Positions 34,101-40,779 of a DNA stretch of 42,277 nt are shown piece by piece (within the stretch, counting starts at the first letter, position 1; the number at the start of each line of letters is the position of its first letter). Source of the DNA: an uncultured Veillonellaceae bacterium (lineage in GTDB: Bacteria; Bacillota; Negativicutes; Veillonellales; Dialisteraceae); the NCBI GenBank assembly GCA_949286115.1, contig CASEBK010000007.1, positions 1 to 42,277 on the forward strand, given 5' to 3'. The position numbers and the translations under genes were made by a program. The notes beneath the pieces are model-generated. The model searched no databases, was not told the DNA's origin, and worked only from the letters and a program-made list of their open reading frames with translations.

Positions 34101-35167
34101 TCAATATCGTCGTGGGGAACGTGTACTACACGAAGTTCACCGCCGACCCGGCCCGTTTCCTGCGGGAGCCGAACGCCCGCTACAGCCTGAACGACGTCAT
34201 GTATCGCTGGCCCGTCACGCGGGGCGGCGTCACCGCGTGGACGCCGGGCGATGAAGGGACCATCGCCGTCGTGCGCCGGTGGATGCGGAAGAACAACATC
34301 CTCTTCACGCGGCAATCCTTCCGGCAGCAGGGCGGTCTCTTCGACCAGCTCCTCGTGAAGAAAGGAAAAGGGCAGGTGCCGCGCAAGGGCGTCGGCTCGC
34401 CCCTCGGCAGCATCGAGAAATACGGCGGTTATAACAATGCAACAGTGGCGTACTTCATGTACGTGGCGGCAGAAGACAAAGGGAAGCCGGTGTACCTCTT
34501 CGTGCCGGTGCTGCTCTATCGGGCGGGACAGCTCCGCACGGATGCTGATAGAGAAGCCTATTGCCTCGAAGAATGGCAGCGGGAAGGAAAACTTTATGGG
34601 CATCCAAAGATTTTACTGAAAGAAGTTCTCTACAATGCGTTGTTGGAACTGAATGGTTTCCGTATGCACATGTCTTCTCGAAGTAATACATATATCTATA
34701 TGAAAAATGCGGTGCAGCTTTGTTTGTCTGATGAGCAGGCTGGATTGTTGAAACGAATCGGCAAGTTTTTAGACAGGCAAAAGATCGATAAAGATATTTC
34801 TATTACAGCATGGGATGATATTGATAGTGAGCAGATGTTAGCATTGTATGATGTATTTTTAGAGAAATTGACGAAAGGGGTTTATAAAGAAAAATTAGGG
34901 AAACAGGCCAAAATGTTAAAAGAATGCCGGGATAATTTTCAGACCATCAGTATTGAGGAGCAATGTCGTGTCATGATGGAGATTCTGCATCTGTTTCAGT
35001 GCAATGTGGTATTGACAAATCTGACAGCGATTCAGGGGAAAAAGAAGACAGGTACGATTGCAGTACCGTTTGATGTAACTAAATTACAGGGATTGACTTT
35101 GGTGGCGCAATCTCCGTCAGGCTTCTTTGAAAAGCGCATTCCCCTCGTGCCCTTTCAGAAGCCATGA
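31097..35167 (+). CDS. cas9: CRISPR-associated endonuclease Cas9, type II-A
   Basis: The 1356-residue nuclease has RuvC-I YLGLDMGSSSVGW with catalytic Asp18, an Arg-rich bridge helix at 59-80 (RRAFRTARRRTQRRSGR), a large REC lobe, RuvC-II VFIEMARGDE with Glu783, the HNH motif DIDHIYPQ with His865, RuvC-III DFHHAKDAYL with His996 and Asp999, and a C-terminal PAM-interacting domain. All catalytic residues are present, so it should be active. ATG 31097 or 31106 are both possible. Odd feature: codons for about residues 1155-1338 are AT-rich (about 38% G+C over 34621-35100 against about 63% over 34501-34560), unlike the rest. It overlaps cas1 as ATGA. Confidence 0.97.
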   Translation: MSSMAERKTYDGWYLGLDMGSSSVGWAATDSAYNVLKKNGKALWGVRLFEEGKTAEERRAFRTARRRTQRRSGRLALLQELFAGAITEKDPGFFQRMKDSAYLPEDKHVQQRNALFNDPGFTDKDYYRAYPTIYHLRRALMEEDGPFDVRLVYLAVHHIIKHRGHFLFDSFEVGEDGLPGSGEAFGALSEACADAMALEIPTGAEKPMGAILSDRRRGVKAKTEALLEWLPQPKDKRTKALASLLAGGRVALDVLFGDEALKESDKNKLSFGDGDYDEKAEELAALVGEDRFEVLSAAKQFYDWALLAELMGGSRTLSEAKVRIYEKHKKDLARLKALLRPYPKQYAAMFRSTAEGSYGSYVGLCMKNGKKLVIEKRTTADGFFDGLRKLLKKIPGEETEAILAEIDAGQFLPKAVSKENGVIPHQLEEQELRAILKKAEGYLPFLKETDRYGSVSDKIVSLLTFRIPYYVGPLNTAHEKGEGTEGFAWAVRKEEGRVLPWNFEEKIDTGKSAERFIRRMTNRCTYLLGEDVLPKNSLLYTEFTVLNELNNVRIGAGEVRLTEEQREAVWRDLFLRHKKVTGKRFADYLVKEGWLSKEERDLIGGIDGDFKASLGPWIDMDIVFRDGTKPSRAVLEQIILDITLFGEDKKLLARQLRKDAPDLTKEESKRLLKLRYKDWGRLSEKLLAGLPAVDKETGAVQTVIEAMRATGCNLMELLTDRFGYMEAISRENEALAGGASLTYESLETMRLSPSARRALWQTLSIVKELRKILGCEPARVFIEMARGDEVVKTRTKSRRQQLIELYKACGKECRQWAEELDGRSDGDLRRDKLYLYYTQMGRCMYTGEVIRLEDLEKKDVYDIDHIYPQSLTADDSLDNRVLVKKQVNAAKSDRYPLSDDVRRRMHDHWKLLLDRGFISKEKYRRLTRATPLSADELAGFIGRQLVETRQSTKAAAQILQKVFPEAKIVYAKAGNASRFRQTFGFLKVRDVNDFHHAKDAYLNIVVGNVYYTKFTADPARFLREPNARYSLNDVMYRWPVTRGGVTAWTPGDEGTIAVVRRWMRKNNILFTRQSFRQQGGLFDQLLVKKGKGQVPRKGVGSPLGSIEKYGGYNNATVAYFMYVAAEDKGKPVYLFVPVLLYRAGQLRTDADREAYCLEEWQREGKLYGHPKILLKEVLYNALLELNGFRMHMSSRSNTYIYMKNAVQLCLSDEQAGLLKRIGKFLDRQKIDKDISITAWDDIDSEQMLALYDVFLEKLTKGVYKEKLGKQAKMLKECRDNFQTISIEEQCRVMMEILHLFQCNVVLTNLTAIQGKKKTGTIAVPFDVTKLQGLTLVAQSPSGFFEKRIPLVPFQKP
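34560..35110 (+). other. AT-rich segment covering the Cas9 PAM-interacting domain
   Basis: Base composition changes abruptly inside cas9. My hand count gives 181 G+C of 480 bases in 34621-35100 (38%), with single 60-base lines down to 32%. Lines just before (34501-34560, 63%) and after (35101-35160, 55%) return toward the window's level. Codons shift to TTG, TTA, AAA, GAT and ATT. The reading frame is unbroken. The segment matches the C-terminal domain that reads the PAM. Confidence 0.85.
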
Positions 35168-36066
35168 GCTGGCGGACCGTCGTCATCGCCAGCCGGGCGA
35201 AGCTGGACTACTCCATGGGGTACATGGTCGTCCGCGGGGAGGAGACGCGCCGCGTCTTTCTGGACGAAGTGGGCACGGTCCTCATCGAATCCACGGCGGT
35301 CTCCCTCACGGCGGCGTGGGTGAGCGAGTGCCTGGCGCGGAAGATCAAGATCATCTTCTGCGACGGGAAGCGAAATCCCGCGGGGGAAGTCCTGCCGTAC
35401 TACGGGAGCGGAGACACGAGCCGGAAGGTGCGGAGCCAGATCCGCTGGACGAAGGAGCGGAAAGACGCCGTCTGGGGGCGCATCGTCGCAGAGAAGATCC
35501 GCCAGCAGGCGGCGGTGCTCCGCGAATTTGGCTGCGAAGGAGAGGCGGCCCAGCTCGAAGGCTACCGGGCGGGCGTCCTGCCGGGAGATCGGGACAACCG
35601 GGAGGGGCAGGCGGCGAAAGTCTATTTCCACGGGCTCTGCGGCCGGGGATTTTCCCGGCGGGACGAAGACGTGCGCAATGCGGCGCTGAACTACGGCTAT
35701 GCGGTGCTGCTCTCCGCGTGCGACCGGGAGATCGCCGCCGCAGGCTACCTGACGCAGCTGGGGCTCTTTCATGACAATGTGTTCAACCCGTTCAATCTGG
35801 GGTGCGACCTGATGGAGCCTTATCGTCCTCTCATCGACCGATATGTATTTCAGACGGCGATGACTGATCTTGGGCCGGAAGAAAAACGGCAGATCGTCAG
35901 GGTGATGGAGCAGACCGTCGTCGTCGGAGGGAAGAGGACGCTCGCCCGGCAGGCGGTGGGCATCGGCTGTCGGCTGGTGCTGGACGCCATGGAGAGCGGC
36001 GAGCTGGAAAGGCTCCGGGAGGCGTGGTATGAGGTGCCGGTTCATGAGAGTGATGATCCTGTTTGA
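35164..36066 (+). CDS. cas1: CRISPR integrase subunit Cas1 (type II)
   Basis: Cas1 is the catalytic subunit of the Cas1-Cas2 complex that inserts new spacers at the leader end of the array. The 300-residue protein has the metal ligands Glu147 (DNREGQAAKVYF), His203 (GLFHDN) and Glu218 (LMEPYRPLID), at nearly the same positions as in other type II Cas1. The N-terminal MSWRTVVIASRAKLDYSMGYMVV is typical of subtype II-A. ATG overlaps the cas9 stop (ATGA). Composition is again GC-rich, in contrast to the end of cas9. Confidence 0.97.
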   Translation: MSWRTVVIASRAKLDYSMGYMVVRGEETRRVFLDEVGTVLIESTAVSLTAAWVSECLARKIKIIFCDGKRNPAGEVLPYYGSGDTSRKVRSQIRWTKERKDAVWGRIVAEKIRQQAAVLREFGCEGEAAQLEGYRAGVLPGDRDNREGQAAKVYFHGLCGRGFSRRDEDVRNAALNYGYAVLLSACDREIAAAGYLTQLGLFHDNVFNPFNLGCDLMEPYRPLIDRYVFQTAMTDLGPEEKRQIVRVMEQTVVVGGKRTLARQAVGIGCRLVLDAMESGELERLREAWYEVPVHESDDPV

Positions 36067-36349
36067 CCTGCCCGTGGGGACCGCCGCCGAGCGGAAAGAA
36101 TACGGGCGATTTCGCAAATTTCTCATCCGCAGTGGCTTCGTGATGATGCAGGAATCGGTGTACACGAAGATCGTCCTGAATCCGGCAGCGGCCGCGGCGG
36201 TCATCCGGAAGATCCGCGCCGCCGGTCCGGCAGAAGGTCTCGTGCAGGCCCTCACCGTGACGGAGAAGCAGTTCGCCGCCATCGAGCTCATCACCGGCAG
36301 CACGGATCATGAAGTGGTGGACAGTACGGAAAGGCTGGTGGTCCTGTGA
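36044..36349 (+). CDS. cas2: CRISPR-associated protein Cas2
   Basis: Cas2 dimers bridge the Cas1 dimers in the spacer-integration complex. The 101-residue protein starts MRVMILFDLPVGTAAERKEYGRFRKFL, with the ferredoxin-like first strand and Asp8, followed by GFVMMQESVYTKIV and the C-terminal strand. ATG 36044 is preferred (GAGGTG seven bases before); an in-frame ATG at 36029 would add five residues. It overlaps the end of cas1 by 23 bases and csn2 by 4, so the four cas genes are tightly coupled. Confidence 0.95.
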   Translation: MRVMILFDLPVGTAAERKEYGRFRKFLIRSGFVMMQESVYTKIVLNPAAAAAVIRKIRAAGPAEGLVQALTVTEKQFAAIELITGSTDHEVVDSTERLVVL

Positions 36350-37017
36350 AGCTCGTCTATCCCGAGTGGGAGAAGCAGCTCCGCTGGGAGGGCGGCCGTT
36401 TCCCCCTCGTCGTCCTCGAAGAGCCGACGTACCACTTCGAGATCGTGCAGGAGCTCTACGACGGGGAGCACGGCGGGGAGTCCCGTTTCGTCCTCTCGGA
36501 GGGAGAGACGATCCTCGATCTTTCTCGGAAACTGGCGGTCGTGCCCAGCCCGTGGAGCATGGATCGGGGGAGCCGCCCGCTGATGACGGCCCTGTATGGG
36601 CGGCTCAAAAAGGACCTCGCAGGGCCAGAGCTCTTTCGCACAGCGCAGGAAGCGGCCGCCGCCGTAGCGCGGTATGCCGGGCAGGCGGGTGAATCCTTCG
36701 CCTTTCCTCTCACCTGCGACGACAGCCCGGACCTCTTGGCCTTCCTGAAGGCGGTCCACCTGCGCCCGGAGGAAGCGGAAGGCCCTCTGGCGGAGCGGAT
36801 GCTCGCCTACATGGAGCTCTGTACCGACCTCCTCGGCACGGCGTGCTTCGTCTTCTGCGGCTTCCGCGGGTATCTCCCGGAGAGCGACCTGCGGGGGCTG
36901 TATCAGACGGCCTTTTTGAAAAAATTCCATTTCCTGTTGATAGAAAGCCATGCGGACCGTATAGTAGAAGAAGAGGATCGTTTTATCGTGGACAGCGATC
37001 TCTGCCAGATATTCTGA
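36346..37017 (+). CDS. csn2: CRISPR adaptation protein Csn2 (type II-A)
   Basis: Csn2 forms tetrameric rings that slide on DNA ends and is required with Cas9, Cas1 and Cas2 for spacer acquisition. Its presence defines subtype II-A. The 223-residue protein shows the family start MKLVYPEWEKQLRWEGGRF, PTYHFEIVQELYDG, ERMLAYMELCTDLLGTACFVF, and the conserved end FLKKFHFLLIESHADR with IVDSDLCQIF. It begins with GTG overlapping the cas2 stop (GTGA) and ends 83 bases before the first repeat. The length matches the common (short) Csn2 form. Confidence 0.94.
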   Translation: MKLVYPEWEKQLRWEGGRFPLVVLEEPTYHFEIVQELYDGEHGGESRFVLSEGETILDLSRKLAVVPSPWSMDRGSRPLMTALYGRLKKDLAGPELFRTAQEAAAAVARYAGQAGESFAFPLTCDDSPDLLAFLKAVHLRPEEAEGPLAERMLAYMELCTDLLGTACFVFCGFRGYLPESDLRGLYQTAFLKKFHFLLIESHADRIVEEEDRFIVDSDLCQIF

Positions 37018-37100
37018 CGGAGACCGGTCCCTGTCGGGAGTCACGACGCCGGTGATGGGCGCAGCGCTCGGAGAAGACCGAAGATCCATTCGGATTTGAC
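37018..37100 (+). promoter_or_regulatory. CRISPR leader
   Basis: Only 83 bases separate the csn2 stop from the first repeat. The last seven, ATTTGAC (37094-37100), resemble the ATTTGAG leader-anchoring site known to direct spacer insertion in type II-A arrays. The leader is GC-rich rather than AT-rich and shows no clear promoter, so crRNA may be made by read-through from the cas operon. Confidence 0.65.
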
Positions 37101-38191
37101 GTTTGAGAGTGATGTGATTTCTGATAGTGGTAAAACTGATATTCCCGGAAAGAATTGATCATTCCTGTTTGAGAGTGATGTGATTTCTGATAGTGGTAAA
37201 ACAAATCGTAAGATGAAGTACAAAACGTACAGGTTTGAGAGTGATGTGATTTCTGATAGTGGTAAAACCTTTTCGATAGTTGCCATGAGTTCTTCTAAGT
37301 TTGAGAGTGATGTGATTTCTGATAGTGGTAAAACAAGATCATGAGACTGGAAGAATTCGCGAAAGTTTGAGAGTGATGTGATTTCTGATAGTGGTAAAAC
37401 AGACAGTACTGCTCACGCCGATTTCGACTGGTTTGAGAGTGATGTGATTTCTGATAGTGGTAAAACAGGTATCTTTGTAAAAGATTCAATCTCGAGTTTG
37501 AGAGTGATGTGATTTCTGATAGTGGTAAAACCGTGTAGACGTCTTTTTTCTGCTGATCGCCGTTTGAGAGTGATGTGATTTCTGATAGTGGTAAAACGGT
37601 CAGTCAGGCCGGCGTCGATGACGTCCTGTTTGAGAGTGATGTGATTTCTGATAGTGGTAAAACTCACGCAATGAATATGGAACTCGACGACATGTTTGAG
37701 AGTGATGTGATTTCTGATAGTGGTAAAACCATGACCACGTCCAGCATGGCGCAAAGGGCGTTTGAGAGTGATGTGATTTCTGATAGTGGTAAAACGCCGT
37801 GGGACGGAATGAGCGGCAGCGACCAGTTTGAGAGTGATGTGATTTCTGATAGTGGTAAAACCGGATCGCCGCGAGAGTAATGGACGTCTTCGTTTGAGAG
37901 TGATGTGATTTCTGATAGTGGTAAAACAGGGGCAAGGTCTCCGCCCTCGTAGAGATCGTTTGAGAGTGATGTGATTTCTGATAGTGGTAAAACTCGTCGT
38001 AATTAGCAGAATCAGACATAAAGGTTTGAGAGTGATGTGATTCCTGATAGTGGTAAAACCAGACTTTAAAACAGGCCCTCGGCGCTGTTGTTTGAGAGTG
38101 ATGTGATTCCTGATAGTGGTAAAACGCAAGGATTGACCAATCCGTGAAATACGTGGTTTGAGAGTGATGTGATTCCTGATAGTGGTAAAAC
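37101..38191 (+). CRISPR. type II-A CRISPR array, 17 repeats and 16 spacers
   Basis: Seventeen 36-base repeats begin GTTTGAGAGTGATGTGATTT and end CTGATAGTGGTAAAAC. Repeat starts run every 66 bases from 37101, except that spacer 6 (37467-37495) is 29 bases instead of 30. Repeats 1-14 are identical; repeats 15, 16 and 17 (38024, 38090, 38156) all carry the same T-to-C change (GATTCCTG instead of GATTTCTG). That places the old, trailer end at the right and the leader at the left beside csn2. The direction of transcription is plus, as shown by pairing with the tracrRNA. All 16 spacers look different from each other; their targets were not searched. Confidence 0.98.
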
Positions 38192-38263
38192 CGCTGTCGT
38201 ACTTTTTATCTTGCGAGTTTCGAAGCGGCGGAGCTCCTGTGAGCAGCTGGCTGAAGTGAGGAA

Positions 38264-38292
38264 AGGGCCTTCCTGCGGGAGGGTCTTTTTTT
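38264..38292 (+). terminator. terminator behind the CRISPR array
   Basis: GGGCCTTCC and GGGAGGGTC form an imperfect stem about TGC, followed by seven T, 70 bases behind the last repeat. Confidence 0.7.
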
Positions 38293-38294
38293 CG

Positions 38295-38303
38295 TGTTAT
38301 AAT
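38295..38303 (+). promoter_or_regulatory. extended -10 promoter of nfo
   Basis: TGTTATAAT, a perfect extended -10, directly behind the array terminator and 30 bases before the nfo start. Confidence 0.55.
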
Positions 38304-38332
38304 GAAAAAAATTTTTGTTGGGGAGGGCGCGT

Positions 38333-39169
38333 ATGTTTGTGATCGGATGTCATTTGTCGGTGTCGAAGGGGTATCTGGCCATGGCGAAGACGGCGACGGC
38401 TATCGGGGCGAATACGTTTCAGTTTTTCCCGCGGAATCCCCGGGGCGGGGCGTCGAAGCCGCTCGATGCGGAGGACGTGGCGGGGCTTTCGGCGTGGATG
38501 GAGGCTCATGACTTCGGGCCCATCCTCTGCCACGGGGCGTACACCATGAATGGCGCGGCGGCGAAGGCGGAGACGCGGGACTTCGCCCGGCGGGCACTCC
38601 GGGAGGACCTGGCGAAGGCGGCGGCGCTTCCTCACTGCCTGTACAATCTCCATCCGGGTTCGCACGTGCGGCAGGGGACGGAGGCGGCCATTCCGCTCAT
38701 CGCGGACATGCTGAATGAAGCGATGGATCAGGAGTCTATCCCGCCGTTCGTGCTGCTGGAGACGATGGCCGGGAAGGGCACGGAGGTGGGGCGCACCTTC
38801 GAGGAGCTGGCGGCCATCAGCGATCGGGTGGAGCGGAAGGACCGCATGGGGGTGTGTCTCGACACGTGCCATGTGTACGACGGGGGCTACGACATCGTGG
38901 AGCACCTCTCGGACGTGCTGGACGAGTTCGACCGGGTGCTGGGCCTCTCGCGGCTCCACGCGGTGCACCTCAATGACGACAAGAATCCTCTCGGCAGTCA
39001 CAAGGACCGCCACGAGAAGATCGGCGAGGGGACCATCGGCACGGCGGCCATGGCCCGCATCATCAATGAGCCCCGCCTCCGCGATCTGCCGTTCTATTTG
39101 GAAACGCCGAACGAGCTGCCGGAATACGCGGCGGAGATCGCGCTTTTGAAGTCGCTGCGGGAGGAGTGA
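38333..39169 (+). CDS. nfo: endonuclease IV (AP endonuclease)
   Basis: Endonuclease IV cuts DNA at abasic sites in base excision repair and uses three zinc ions. The 278-residue protein begins MFVIGCHLSVSKGYLAMAK, then FQFFPRNPRGG, LYNLHPGSH with a metal-binding His, VLLETMAGKGTEVG with a metal Glu, GVCLDTCHVYDGGYD, HLNDDKNPLGSHKDRHEKIGEG and FYLETP: the full set of TIM-barrel metal ligands. The start at 38333 follows GGGGAGGGCGCGT; a longer frame from 38315 adds six non-conserved residues. It is transcribed separately from the CRISPR locus. Confidence 0.96.
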   Translation: MFVIGCHLSVSKGYLAMAKTATAIGANTFQFFPRNPRGGASKPLDAEDVAGLSAWMEAHDFGPILCHGAYTMNGAAAKAETRDFARRALREDLAKAAALPHCLYNLHPGSHVRQGTEAAIPLIADMLNEAMDQESIPPFVLLETMAGKGTEVGRTFEELAAISDRVERKDRMGVCLDTCHVYDGGYDIVEHLSDVLDEFDRVLGLSRLHAVHLNDDKNPLGSHKDRHEKIGEGTIGTAAMARIINEPRLRDLPFYLETPNELPEYAAEIALLKSLREE

Positions 39170-39199
39170 CGCCTTTTCTTTCGATCTCCATAACAGGAC

Positions 39200-39227
39200 T
39201 TGCCAATGGCGGCCCGCATGGTACAAT
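39200..39227 (+). promoter_or_regulatory. promoter of a short transcript between nfo and sbcD
   Basis: TTGCCA, 16 bases, then TACAAT preceded by TGG (extended -10). No gene starts within the next 40 bases; a terminator follows instead. Confidence 0.55.
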
Positions 39228-39232
39228 ATAGA

Positions 39233-39295
39233 TTACAAAGTAAATGAATGCCTCCAAGGGGCAAAGAAAAAGACGGGCGGCACCCCGTCTTTTTT
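39233..39295 (+). ncRNA. candidate short RNA of about 65 bases
   Basis: A good promoter (39200-39227) is followed after about 40 bases by the terminator at 39271-39295, which would give an RNA of only 60-65 bases. It contains no open frame with a ribosome site. This could be a small RNA, an attenuated leader, or a decayed gene. Evidence is limited to the promoter-terminator pair. Confidence 0.35.
39271..39295 (+). terminator. first terminator in the nfo-sbcD gap
   Basis: GACGGG-CGGCAC-CCCGTC followed by TTTTTT, with AAAAA before, so it may act both ways. Confidence 0.85.
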
Positions 39296-39303
39296 CGTGC
39301 GCG

Positions 39304-39563
39304 GCGTGCGGCCGGTATGCCTGATACAAAACGGGGACAGGATGTGTGCGTTCCGCATGGGTGCGGAAGAGACTGGACCTGTCCTCGGTGAGTTTGAGCT
39401 GTGCGATGTGGATTTGTACGATAAGCAAAAAATAGGAGAGGCTTCCATACTACTCGCAAAGCGAGAGAACCCTGAGGGTACGCTTCGGGAAACCTCTCCT
39501 GATACCATCACTGTCGCAGAGGGGCCTGATTTCGTCAAGAACGGGCAGGGACTCCGCCGGGGG
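39304..39563. other. unassigned segment between two copies of a terminator end
   Basis: The 260 bases lie between two copies of CCCGTCTTTTTTCGTGCGCG (39284-39303 and 39564-39583). An open frame runs through on the plus strand and others on the minus strand, but none has a ribosome site or recognisable product, and codon use is unlike the neighbours. The segment contains a branched RNA-like fold at 39434-39500. It may be an inserted element or a regulatory leader of sbcDC. Confidence 0.45.
39434..39500 (+). other. branched RNA-like fold of unknown class
   Basis: AGGAGAGG (39434-39441) pairs with CCTCTCCT (39493-39500), and after a one-base mismatch TTCC pairs with GGAA. Inside this 12-pair closing stem are two hairpins, CTCGC-AAA-GCGAG and ACCC-TGA-GGGT. 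I cannot match it to a known riboswitch. A terminator follows 40 bases later, the arrangement of an attenuator, with sbcD beyond. Confidence 0.5.
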
Positions 39564-39575
39564 CCCGTCTTTTTT
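39541..39575 (+). terminator. second terminator in the nfo-sbcD gap
   Basis: ACGGGC and GCCCGT pair about a GC-rich 16-base loop, followed by CTTTTTT. Confidence 0.75.
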
Positions 39576-39600
39576 CGTGCGCGCTGCGGGGCGGGCCGTG

Positions 39601-39606
39601 TATAAT
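39601..39606 (+). promoter_or_regulatory. -10 box of sbcDC
   Basis: A perfect TATAAT lies 40 bases before the sbcD start. No clear -35. Confidence 0.5.
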
Positions 39607-39645
39607 GAAGGAAAACGTATTTTTGACAGGGAAGGACGGGAGAGC

Positions 39646-40779
39646 ATGCGATTCATCCATACGGCGGACTGGCATCTGGGGAAGCTTTTCTATGGTCAGT
39701 ACCTCACGGAGGAGCAGGCGTGGGTGCTGCGGGAGCAGTTTCTGCCTCTGGTGGACGAGCTGCGGCCGGACGCTATCCTCCTCGCGGGGGACGTGTACGA
39801 CCGATCGGTGCCGCCGGCGGAGGCGGTGGACCTCTTTGACGAGATGATCTCGGAGATCGTCGGCGTGCGGCGCATCCCCTTCCTCGTCATCAGCGGCAAT
39901 CACGACAGCAGCGAGCGCCTGTCCTTTGGGAGCCGTCTCTTCGCCGCGGAGGGGCTCTACATGTGCGGCGACCTGCTCCGCACGGCGGGGCCCGTCGTAC
40001 TGGAAGACGAGTCGGGGCCGGTGGCGTTTGTGCCGCTGCCCTACGCGGAGACAGCGGAGGTGCGCCGGGCCCTCGGCCGCGAGGACATCCGCACCCACGA
40101 GGAGGGGCTGCGGGCGCTCTCGGAGCATCTTCTCGGCCAGGTGCCCGAAGGGGCGCGGCGCATCGCCGTGGCGCACGATTTCATCGCCGGCGGCCGGGCG
40201 AGCGAATCTGAGCGGCCGCTTTCCATCGGCGGGACGGAAGTGGTGAGCGCGGACATCTTCGCACCGTACCACTACGCGGCGCTGGGGCATCTTCACGGGC
40301 CGCAGAAGGCGGGCGGCTCGGAGACCATCCGCTACAGCGGGAGCCTCATGAAATATTCTTTCGGCGAGGCGGACCAGAAAAAGGGTGTCATCGCCGGAGA
40401 GATCGACGGGCTGGGGCTGGTGACGACGGAGTTCCATCCGCTCGTGCCCCGCCATGATGTGCGGGTCATCCGCGGTACGTTCGAGGAGCTCATGAAGCGG
40501 GAGGACGAGGCGCCGGACGATTTTCTTCTGGCGGACCTCATGGACGAAGGGCCTGTCATCGACGCGATGGCCCGGCTCCGGCAGCGGTATCCTCGCCTTT
40601 CGGCGCTGCGCACGCACCTTTCCATTCAGGAGGACAGCGGCGCGCGGGCTGGGGCGCGGCAGCGGGTGGATATGATGACGATGGTGGAGACATTTTCCGA
40701 AGAATTCCAGGGAAGGGCGCTCACGGAGGAGGAGCGGGCCTTTTTGGAAACGGTGCGAAAGGAGGCGGAGCGCGAATGA
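39646..40779 (+). CDS. sbcD: exonuclease SbcCD, nuclease subunit SbcD
   Basis: SbcD (Mre11 homologue) is the nuclease of the complex that opens hairpins and cuts palindromes and protein-blocked DNA ends. The 377-residue protein has the metallophosphoesterase motifs in order: MRFIHTADWHLGK with Asp8 and His10, ILLAGDVYDRSVPP, VISGNHDSSERL, VAHDFIAGG and ALGHLHGPQ. The start at 39646 follows GGGAGAGC; the frame from 39577 adds 23 unrelated residues. It overlaps sbcC by 4 bases (ATGA). Confidence 0.96.
   Translation: MRFIHTADWHLGKLFYGQYLTEEQAWVLREQFLPLVDELRPDAILLAGDVYDRSVPPAEAVDLFDEMISEIVGVRRIPFLVISGNHDSSERLSFGSRLFAAEGLYMCGDLLRTAGPVVLEDESGPVAFVPLPYAETAEVRRALGREDIRTHEEGLRALSEHLLGQVPEGARRIAVAHDFIAGGRASESERPLSIGGTEVVSADIFAPYHYAALGHLHGPQKAGGSETIRYSGSLMKYSFGEADQKKGVIAGEIDGLGLVTTEFHPLVPRHDVRVIRGTFEELMKREDEAPDDFLLADLMDEGPVIDAMARLRQRYPRLSALRTHLSIQEDSGARAGARQRVDMMTMVETFSEEFQGRALTEEERAFLETVRKEAERE

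Noticed and set aside
31100..34603. Very long open frame on the minus strand through cas9
   Set aside because: Mirror of a GC-rich gene; the plus strand encodes a full Cas9 with all motifs. Similar long antisense frames at 13435-15630, 26345-28210 and 7468-8934 are explained the same way.
31097..37017. Type II-C or II-B assignment of the CRISPR locus
   Set aside because: csn2 is present downstream of cas2 and cas4 is absent, which defines subtype II-A.
37413..38129. Open frames of repetitive peptides within the CRISPR array
   Set aside because: They are only translations of the 36-base repeat and spacers.
39297..39605. Plus-strand open frame of about 100 codons between nfo and sbcD
   Set aside because: No ribosome site, and it reads through a terminator; kept only as an unassigned segment with a possible RNA fold.
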